Of a stretch of 64,000 bases of DNA, positions 25,101 through 33,400 are shown one piece after another (the stretch's first letter is position 1; each line of letters begins with the position of its first letter). The notes beneath the pieces are model-generated. The model was not told the DNA's origin. It was given only the letters and a program-made list of their open reading frames with translations, and ran no database searches. Origin of the DNA: Plantago ovata (lineage: Eukaryota > Streptophyta > Magnoliopsida > Lamiales > Plantaginaceae); assembly GCA_028274465.1 (NCBI GenBank), contig CM051455.1, positions 115,605,547 to 115,669,546 of the forward strand, read 5' to 3'. Position numbers and translations under genes: made by a program.

Positions 25101-25496
25101 ACGCCCTAAGACCTGGGCAGCTTGTGTTAACATGGTGGCCGAGACACCAGTATCTGGAGGACCCCCTTCTGCTTCGGTCCGATCATCAATAAAAAGCTCA
25201 TCAGCATTTCGTCTTCTCCGGACTTCTAGACGGAACTGTTCCTCATCTTCCTCCTCTTCGGAATCATCTTCTTCACCAGATTCCAAATTCTCTTCTCCTT
25301 CCTCGAGCTCCTCCTCCTCGTTCTCCTCACCGTCAACCTCCTCGACCTGAGGCGCAGGTTCCTCGTGATCCGAGGAGAGCTCCATAGTCTGATCTAGGAA
25401 GGTGGCCGACACAGATGTCTCCTCAGACGTTTCCTGACCGCTTCCGTAATCGAGAGCGTCGTGACGGTTTTGACTGTCGTCGCTCCTCTCGGACAT
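22132..25496 (-). pseudogene. Antisense additional gene of Tat element (putative gypsy-type transposon domain, PF04195-like)
   Basis: Coding blocks run on the - strand, opposite to gag-pol. The start MSERSDDSQN at 25496 lies one base after a splice-acceptor-like TTTTAG. The N-terminal third is extremely acidic (Glu/Asp runs around 25280-25330). The middle block (23649-24464) reads PPGYMAVHLLTLDRGWILPF, then LAPWQLLPSAFVTLICFGVL, resembling the plant family called putative gypsy-type transposon (PF04195). The C-terminal part is Lys/Ala/Glu-rich with a long coiled coil (EELEKTVAFEKAKTQVANEE). GT-AG intron signals separate some blocks, for example 22993-23079. Antisense extra genes are known in Tat elements; function unknown. 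About three breaks. The start is well conserved in the second element at 63651. Confidence 0.75.
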
Positions 25497-25497
25497 C

Positions 25498-26020
25498 CTA
25501 AAAGGTTGGTCAGAAAAAGAGTAAGGATGGGTGGTGATAGTCCGAGAGGTCCATTTATGTATGTTGATTATGCTCGACCCCCCGAACGGAGAAAAATTAA
25601 AAAGCGGCACAAGTAGCAAAGAAGTTAAACTACAACAAATATGAAAGCGGACCGAGTAGCAAATATCGAGCGACCAACCGCTTAATATCGACGAGCTACG
25701 AAATCTACAGTTCTAAAACTTAGCATTTTCTCAGTTATGGAGGCGATGGGGTTTACAGAAATCGAAAAAAGGGGAGCAGTATGCAAAATTTACAGGACAA
25801 TTAAAGCATACAAGTCTACCGGCCAATCACGACATACAATATATGGTCCGTTTAAGTACATTATTAAGTCCGATAGAGCATTATTAAAGCCCTCCGTACG
25901 CCGGCAGAGGCTCAGGCGGCGGAGATAGGCGGACGGCAGGTGCCCGTGATAGAGATAAAGGAAAACGGAAAATTGCAAGCATGAAAGTGATTTAATTCAA
26001 GAGAGGATAGAAGGACTTAC
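25498..26020 (-). other. Leader intron of antisense Tat gene
   Basis: On the - strand AACAA|GTAAGT at 26020 and CCTTTTAG at 25498, one base before the start codon. The second Tat element has the same arrangement at 63022-63649 (GTAAGT ... CACCTTTAG, then G and ATG), with quite different intron sequence. Conserved splice sites around a diverged interior support a true leader intron. Confidence 0.75.
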
Positions 26021-26221
26021 TTGTTTGAAGGCTGGAAGTCGGAGTCGAACGCGAAAACCACAAGATCCGCCGGAAAATTAGACCGTTAGCTCGCCTGAAA
26101 GACTCCGGGATTGCTCCTCCATCTCTCTTTTATGCTCTTCGACCTCACTTTTTTGCTCCTCGCTCTCTCAAAGGCTCTCAGTGAAAAATTTTCGGAAAGT
26201 GAAGAATGAATCAGTACTCCC

Positions 26222-26231
26222 CTATTTATAG
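26222..26231 (-). promoter_or_regulatory. TATA box of antisense Tat gene
   Basis: CTATAAATAG on the - strand, about 200 bp upstream of the leader splice donor and preceded by GGGATACCCTT. The same context is at 62801-62810 in the second element (GGATACCCTT then CTATAAATAG). Confidence 0.7.
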
Positions 26232-26561
26232 AAGGGTATCCCAGGAATTTGAACCGTCGGTGCCCCTCGCTCCATCTGGACCGAACACGTGGCAGATATC
26301 AACGGCTCGGATCACCGCCGCCTGGCGAATTTTCTATTTTACCCTCCACGCTCCCGCTCGGGCGCACTTTCCCATGCCAGCGCGGATTACATAATCACAC
26401 TAGATGATTCGTAGCGCGAGCACCGCACCACTTGGATTAGGGAAGGAGCGACGACCATATCGTAGAGCGACCATCAGAAGCATCCCTCCTCGAGATTTTG
26501 CAGATAAAAGAGGATGGCAAGACAAAAAATCGACGGATACATTATGATGGATCGAGGAGCC

Positions 26562-27430
26562 ACTCTCAAGATTATCTCTCCTCGAGATAATTTGCAAGGA
26601 AAAAAGCGGCAAGCAGCCATTCCATTCCACTCTCAAGATTATCTCTCCTCGAGATAATTTGCAAGGAAAACAGCGGCAAGCAGTCATTCCATTCCACTCT
26701 CAAGATTATCTCTCCTCGAGATAATTTGCAAGCAAAAAAAGCGGCAAGCAGTCACTCCATTCCACTCTCAAAATTATCTCTCCTCGAGATAATTTGCAAG
26801 GAAAAAAGCGGCAAGCAGTCATTCCATTCCACTCTCAAAATTATCTCTCCTCGAGATAATTTACAAGGAAAAAAGCGGCAAGCAGTCATTCCATTCCACT
26901 CTCAAGATTATCTCTCCTCGAGATAATTTGCAAGGAAAACAACGGCAAGCAGTCATTCCATTCCACTCTCAAGATTATCTCTCCTCGGGATAATTTGCAA
27001 GCAAAAAAAGCGGCAAGCAGTCACTCCATTCCACTCTCAAAATTATCTCTCCTCGAGATAATTTGCAAGGAAAAAAGCGGCAAGCAGTCATTCCATTCCA
27101 CTCTCAAAATTATCTCTCCTCGAGATAATTTACAAGGAAAAAAGCGGCAAGCAGTCATTCCATTCCACTCTCAAGATTATCTCTCCTCGAGATAATTTGC
27201 AAGGAAAAAAGCGGCAAGACGTCACTCCATTCCACTCTCAAAATTATCTCTCCTCGAGATAATTTGCAAGGAAAAAAGCGGCAAGCAGTCATTCCATTCC
27301 ACTCTCAAAATTATCTCTCCTCCAGATAATTTACAAGGAAAAAAGCGGCAAGCAGTCACTCCATTCCACTCTCAAAATTATCTCTCCTCGAGATAATTTG
27401 CAAGGAAAAAAGTGGTAAGAAGTCATTCCA
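26562..27430. repeat. 67-bp tandem repeat array, about 13 copies, each with a palindromic core
   Basis: Each unit holds the inverted repeat ATTATCTC-TCCTC-GAGATAAT followed by a GCAAGGAAAAAAGCGGCAAG stretch and TCATTCCATTCCA. Units are nearly identical. A four-unit block (about 269 bp) starting near 26726 is repeated at 26995. The array lies between the antisense promoter and the 3' LTR. Reading frames over it are artefacts. Confidence 0.95.
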
Positions 27431-27518
27431 CTCCACCTAGGAATACTTACCCGGATCTAATCTCTACCAGGCAAATATACCTCTTTTCATAAGGTCCGAG
27501 CAACGTCTGCTCGCACCC

Positions 27519-27525
27519 TATAAAA
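27519..27525 (+). promoter_or_regulatory. Sense-strand TATA-like box upstream of Tat 3' LTR
   Basis: TATAAAA in the context ACCCTATAAAAAGGGG, about 160 bp before the LTR and facing it. The second element keeps it at 62014-62020 on the - strand with the same flanks (GCTCGCACCCTATAAAAAGG). It could drive transcription outward through the LTR. Confidence 0.5.
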
Positions 27526-27670
27526 AGGGGGGGAGGGAGAGATAGGAAGAGGGAGAGATACCAAGGTGCGAATACGGAAATCTTTTTTCGCCCACTACTA
27601 GTCGAGGCTCTGCTCGACCTCTACTTCAACATAGTTCCTCAACTATCTTCTACAAAGATACTTGGAAACT

Positions 27671-27681
27671 AGGGGGACATA
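27671..27681 (+). other. Tat polypurine tract
   Basis: AGGGGGACATA directly before the LTR start. Same sequence in the second Tat element next to its LTR. Confidence 0.8.
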
Positions 27682-28399
27682 TGTTACTGTTGAAATATGT
27701 CCAGTCCGCATGTACGAACTGGAGCGGTCTAAGAGCGAGACAAAGCATCATAGGTCGTCCCTCAAGGGGCGCGACCACACCAAAGTATGTCACTAAGGTG
27801 TGGTTCGACCAACATAGGGTCCGACCATCACTAGGAGGCCAACCCTCAAAATAAGCTCATCACAAAGACAAAGCAGCCATTGAGCTCGAGGAGCATCTCT
27901 ATGGCTCGAGGACCTTACGTCAAGGTAACGCTCTTTGAGAGAAACTAGGCAGGACACTACTCGCACCTTCTACGTACAAGGGAGGCTCGAGGACCCTGAG
28001 CGACCAGCCATGGTCGCTCCCTTGGGCCAAGGAAGGCCTCAATCTCAGTCGTACACGTGTCATGATCCTACGCGACCTGGACATAAAAGTCCACAAGTAT
28101 ATAAAGGCTTCATTCACTTCTCAACAGTAAGCAATAATACCTCTCAACCACCACTCAATATTTCTCTCACTAGGGAAGTCTTCAGCTCCCTACACGTAAA
28201 GTCGTCGCTCCGGTCTGATACCGTACAGACCGGATAAGAGACACAAACCCCCCCCCCCTCTAGTCTATTTCAGGTGTGAGGAAGCTACAAGAAGGTTCCC
28301 TATCATTTCAGGAGGAACACTACATGAATAAGACATAGAATAAGTTGACCATAGCGACTCACTGCGAACTTAGAAAGAAGCACGAATTACCCTTCAACA
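27682..28399 (+). repeat. Tat 3' LTR
   Basis: 718 bp, starts TGTTAC and ends TTCAACA. The polypurine tract on its left shows it is the 3' LTR of the + strand element. It contains a long C run followed by TCTAGTCT near 28246-28265. On its right Sirevirus A pol begins at once (CCCCTGGCTTTGAAC). Related LTR at 61101-61855. Confidence 0.9.
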
Positions 28400-29546
28400 C
28401 CCCTGGCTTTGAACTTCCCTCAGAAATCAAGATGGTATACAAGCTTCAGAAAGCCGTATATGGTCTAAAGCAAGCACCAAGAGCATGGTATGATACCTTG
28501 GCTAAGTTCTTGCTGGAAAATGGTTTCAAGAAAGGTGAAGTTGACAAAACCTTATTTACCATGTACCATGATGGTAAAATACTCTTAGTTCAAATTTATG
28601 TGGATGACATAATATTTGTATCTAAGGACAAGCAACTTTGTGATGATTTTGCCATACTCATGACAAACAAGTTTGAAATGAGTATGATGGGTAAATTGAA
28701 TTATTTCCTAGGATTGCAAGTCAAGCAACTCAAAGATGGAATATTCATAAATCAAGCAAAGTATGCGAAAGAAATGCTCATAAGTTTAGGATCGAAGAGG
28801 AAGAGAAACCTGAAAAGATCCCTATGAGTGTTGGTACAAAATTGGGCTATACTAAAGAAGATAAAAGTGTTGAAGAACACAAGTATGGGAAGCTCATTGG
28901 TTCCTTGTTGTATTTAACAGCAAGTAGACCTGACATTCAGTATGTTGTTTGTGTGTGCGCAAGATTCCAATCTGATCCAAGAGAATCACACTACAAAAAG
29001 GCAATCAAGATACTGAAATATGTCAAAGGTACAGTCAATGTTGGATTATGGTATCCTAAAGATTCTGGACTAGAATTGGTTGGTTATTCTGATGCTGATC
29101 ATGGAGGATCAACTCTTGATAGAAAAAGTACCTCTGGAACTTGTCAGTTTTTGGGTACTAGATTAATATCATGGTTCAGCAAGAAGAAAACCTGTGTTGC
29201 CAATTCATCCACTGAATCTGAATACATTGCAGTTGGTTGTTGCACAGCTCAAATCCTATGGATTCAGCAACAATTAAGAGATTATGGTATTTCTGCAAAG
29301 AAAACACCAATCTTTTGTGATAATACAAGTGCTATTGCTATCACGCAAAATCCTAAGTTTCACTCAAGGACTAAGCACATTGACATTAGACATCATTTCA
29401 TTAGAGATCATGTAGAAAAAGGAGATATTGAGGTTGTGAAAGTAGGCACTGATGATCAGCTTGCTGACATCTTTACAAAGCCCCTACCAGATAATAGGTT
29501 CGCAATGCTAAGGTATAACCTTGGATTGATTGAACTACCTCAATAA
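28400..29546 (+). CDS. Sirevirus A reverse transcriptase (part) and RNase H
   Basis: Begins mid-RT at [20 protein letters not shown], directly after the Tat LTR. The catalytic motif reads [12 protein letters not shown]. RNase H motifs follow: [29 protein letters not shown] and [14 protein letters not shown]. It ends with the usual Copia Pol tail ([14 protein letters not shown]). At least one break. Confidence 0.9.
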
Positions 29547-29564
29547 AGGATACATTTGGCAGAA

Positions 29565-29925
29565 TGCTGAAACAGGTATTCAGCAAGCCAAAGTATTCAT
29601 ATTTAAAAGCTCCGTCTACTAAATTCTTCTAAGAAATGATAAGTCACTACATGTTTGCTGAAACAGGCATTCAACAAGTAATTCCTTCAAAACGGGTATT
29701 TGTTAGGAAACTTGATCACTTGCTGAGACATGCACTCAGTAAGAGAAAAACCTTAAGGATTGCTGAAACAGGCATTCAGACAATCAAAGATACTGAAACA
29801 GGTATTCAAGTATCAAGGGAATATTCTGAGACGGGAACTCAGAAAAAGAGCAAAACTCATTTCTCATATTTTACCAAAGGATATCTCAAGTACAAAAGAA
29901 TTTACTGATACGGGAAATCAGAAAT
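29565..29925 (+). other. Array of eight hairpins with constant 7-base loop
   Basis: Eight inverted repeats lie between pol and the extra frame; all enclose a 7-base loop fitting or close to ACRGGNA. Arms are TGCTGAA/TTCAGCA (29565-29585), TTGCTGAA/TTCAACAA (29655-29677), CAAA/TTTG (29688-29702) and TTGCTGAG/CTCAGTAA (29720-29742). The next two are GATTG-CTGAA/TTCAG-a-CAATC (29758-29785) and GATAC-TGAA/TTCA-a-GTATC (29789-29814), each with one bulged A. The last two are TTCTGAG/CTCAGAA (29824-29844) and CTGAT/ATCAG (29905-29921). The closing pair changes A-T, G-C, T-A while staying paired. Same array in element B. Function unknown. Confidence 0.8.
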
Positions 29926-30310
29926 ATCTTTTAAACTTAAGAAAATATGAGATATCTGAGTAAGGGGGGACTTTCAACAAGTATCTAGGATGATAATGCA
30001 AACTCGCTGAAAAGATTCTTGTCTATTTCAGCAAGTAATCTAATCCCTTAAAACTCGGTAAAATCAATTTGTGACGTTAATCGGGCACAGATAAACTCGT
30101 AATAATCATGACATGAAATACAATCGTGGCCATTGATTAAAAGGAGTTACTAATCTAACGATTAATAAAACAAAGAGAGAGAGTGCTCTGACGGTTTCAA
30201 GTTAGTGGGCCACTACGCATGCAATGCAAAGGCTCCACTAACGCCAATGTTTCTCTGTTTTACCCTTGCTGAGAGTTCAAAACGATTGAATTTCTTGCAC
30301 ATCAGAGACA

Positions 30311-30320
30311 CTATATAAAG
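30311..30320 (+). promoter_or_regulatory. Internal TATA box before Sirevirus extra frame
   Basis: CTATATAAAG in the context GAGACACTATATAAAGAAGG, about 140 bp before the ATG at 30451. It is conserved in element B (48947-48956) with identical flanks and similar distance to the ATG. Confidence 0.6.
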
Positions 30321-30450
30321 AAGGAGTTAGAGAAATGACAAAATTCTTTAACTCACATTTCCTTTCTCTGCAAAATTTAGCCTGAATCTACTGTACCTAC
30401 GGTCAAAAAGCAAACTATCTTTTTCGTACACTTTCATCTCTATAAATGAA

Positions 30451-33400
30451 ATGGCACCAAAGAGACAGTCTTCCAAGTCCTCAAAGTCATCTAAGGTTGA
30501 CAGTGCTGAGACACGCACTGCTCCGGTGACTACTCCGGCAACAAACACAACGAAAGTTGTGTTGAAAAACGATAGAATATCGGAAAAAACTATGCCTCCG
30601 TCATATCTTGACACTGCAAAGTGTGAGATGTTGATGCAATGGGGTGGTTTTGAAAAGGAGAAGTACATTAGGTACTTCTATGAACAAGAACTCAATGACG
30701 AGAATGAAGAGGCGCTTGAGTTTATCAAGCAGCAAGGCCTCATGAACTTTATATCCGCTCGCACTAACCAAGTGAACATGATAGACACAATGGAATTCTA
30801 CAATAATGCAGAAATCCAGTCCCTTACTGATAGTAAAGGAGTCACTGAAAAAGTGATCTTTACTACAGTTCAGAACACGCAAATCGTCCTGAAATGGACT
30901 GATTTAGCGGAAATCTTTCAGATTCCAACCACTAGAACTGAAGATGACGTCACTGCCACTGACGAAGAAATTGAAGCTTTCTACAGTGACGTCAGAAATG
31001 AGAAAATAAAGAAAGGCGAGATTGCTCCCGTGACTTGGACAAAGCACGTTAAGAGGAAGCATCTCTGCCATTCACTTGGTCTAGTAGCTCTGCTACTAAT
31101 AAAAGTTTTGGACTCCCAAGTTGGAGGAATTGACCAAGTAGGCCTGAGAAGATGGCCGCTGCTGATGCATATCCATGAAAATAAAACTGAACTTAACTGG
31201 GCTAAGTACATTTTCAACAGGCTTGTTGATTGTGTTACTAAGTTCAAGGTAAAGGTAGAAGACAACAAGGTCTCACCTTCCTTTCCAGTTATGTATGGAA
31301 TAAAGATATGTTATATCCTTGAACATTTCAGGATTCAGCTGAGAAACCCATTGCCAATCAAGAAATATGTATGCAATGTGGGAAGATCTTTCTACAAGCA
31401 GAATGTACCTAAGACTGCTGGCAAGAAACTTGAAAAATCTAAAAAGACAACAGCTGCAAATGTTGTCAGCACAAGCCAGCAAGAAAGGTATACAACAGCT
31501 GCAGATGTCACCACTCAGCAACTTAGAGATGAAACTGTTGTAGATGATGGTGACAAAAATGAAACTGCTGTAGATGATCAACAAGTGTACAACAGCCGTT
31601 GCTGAAAATGCAACTAGTGACGTATCTGCTGGGAAACTGAAGAAATCTAACAAGAAAAAGAGGAAAGCTGATGATGACACTCAGACTGCAGCGTCATCAG
31701 CAAATCCCGTACCAAAGAGGAAAAGGACAGGCAACACAAGGAAGAAAACACTGGCTCGCAAGTCAGTTCCTATTGTCCATGACCTCTCAGACAATTCCCA
31801 GACAAATGCTGAAACGCATTTGCCAGTAGATGCTGACAAGGTAGTTACTGAAGCCTATGTCAGCAACATTGAAGTGTTTGCGGAAGCCTTCAATGATCGA
31901 CTCAACGTTGATCCGTCTACTGAGAACAGACCACAAGGCAGTGGAAATGAAATTCCTGCCCAAGTCCCAGATATCTACATTGTAGATAATCTAGATGACC
32001 CAACTATGGAACCAGCAAGCGATATTGCTACTGATCTGCAAAAGGCGGCACTTGCTGATGCTGCTGAAAAGATGATTGCTGAACAAGCAACTCATCAAGT
32101 TGCTGAAACCCCAGTTGCTGAAGAACCAGTTGCTGAGACAGCAATGGTTCAAGTTCCAGAAGTTGCTGAAACACAAGAAGCACTATTTAACGATGCATCT
32201 CGTGATGCTGAGAATACTGGCCCAAGATCACCAAAGACATCAATCGACAAAGTCCAGCTTGTACTGGAAGCTATAAGCCAACAAATGGAGTTGGAGATTG
32301 AAGAATCATCCAACAAATCCATTGATTTCTTCATGACAAGCAGTGAGCTTAAAGGTCAAGATGCTTCTGCTCAACTTGTCATTTCAGAGACAAGGGAGAT
32401 TGCTAAAACTGCGCAGCTTTCTCAAACAGAGCAAGACAAGAAGTCTGCTGAAGAAACAGTCCAAGAAGCTGAAGAAACTGTTAATGCTGAAAGGACTGAT
32501 CCACAACCTGTCCTTCTTCAGCAGGTAGATAATTCAACCATCAGTAAAACTTCAAATTCTGAAACTTATTCTTTTTCTAATATAATATTATCTCTACAGA
32601 TTTCTCAAGATGCAAGTCAGATGGTTGCTGAAGCCTCTGCACCAGAACCAACACTCCCTGCTCAGCAGGTAGTTAATGTTTTTGGAAATAAAACTAAGTT
32701 TGACAGCTTAGTACTTGTATCTAACTCAAATTTATTTCAGGATGAACAAATGGAGGATGCTACTCAAGCTCCTCAAGGAATGGAAATTGTACAACATGAG
32801 CTTGCTGAATCTCAGCAGGTAATTCATGTTTCAGCTTTGAACTCTAAAGCAATTATCCAAACCAATCCTGATCTAAATATCGTTCTTTTTCAGGCTCAAA
32901 AGGAGACCACTGAAGTGGTAATCATCACTGAAGATCAACAAGTGAGTTCTGAGGAACTGTACTTGAACTTCAAAAGAACCACTTTGTCAAGAGTTGCTAA
33001 GTCCGTCAGCAACTGGCAAAGATACAGGCGAATGGATTTCTCTGATCTCCATCTTCATCTTTCAAACGAGAAAAAGAGATCTTCTCTGCTAAAGCTCGAA
33101 ACATTCGTTCACTCCATCCTCCCTGAAGAAATGACATATTCTCAGCAAATGAGCTCGAATCTGATTGCTCAAATTAGAGAGAATATGAAGGCTAAATTTA
33201 AGAGTGCCTCTCCAGCTGAACAAGTTGTGATGCTCAAGGGTTTCTTTGTACCCGTGGTGGCTGATCCCCACAAAATCAATGAGGAAGAGGAAGTGACGAG
33301 TGTTGCTTTGTATAAGCACCTCGAGCTAGTAATTCTGACCGATGATGATGAAGAGGAAGAAGATGTGAACATTCCAACAGATCCCAGTGATGATGAAGGG

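Noticed and set aside
26726-27195. Two identical 66-residue frames on the + strand
   Set aside because: They are the 67-bp tandem repeats read through; identical because four units were duplicated.
29636-29908. Small protein with ETGIQ repeats
   Set aside because: Three of the eight repeat units are out of frame with the rest, and the changes between copies keep base pairing rather than residues.
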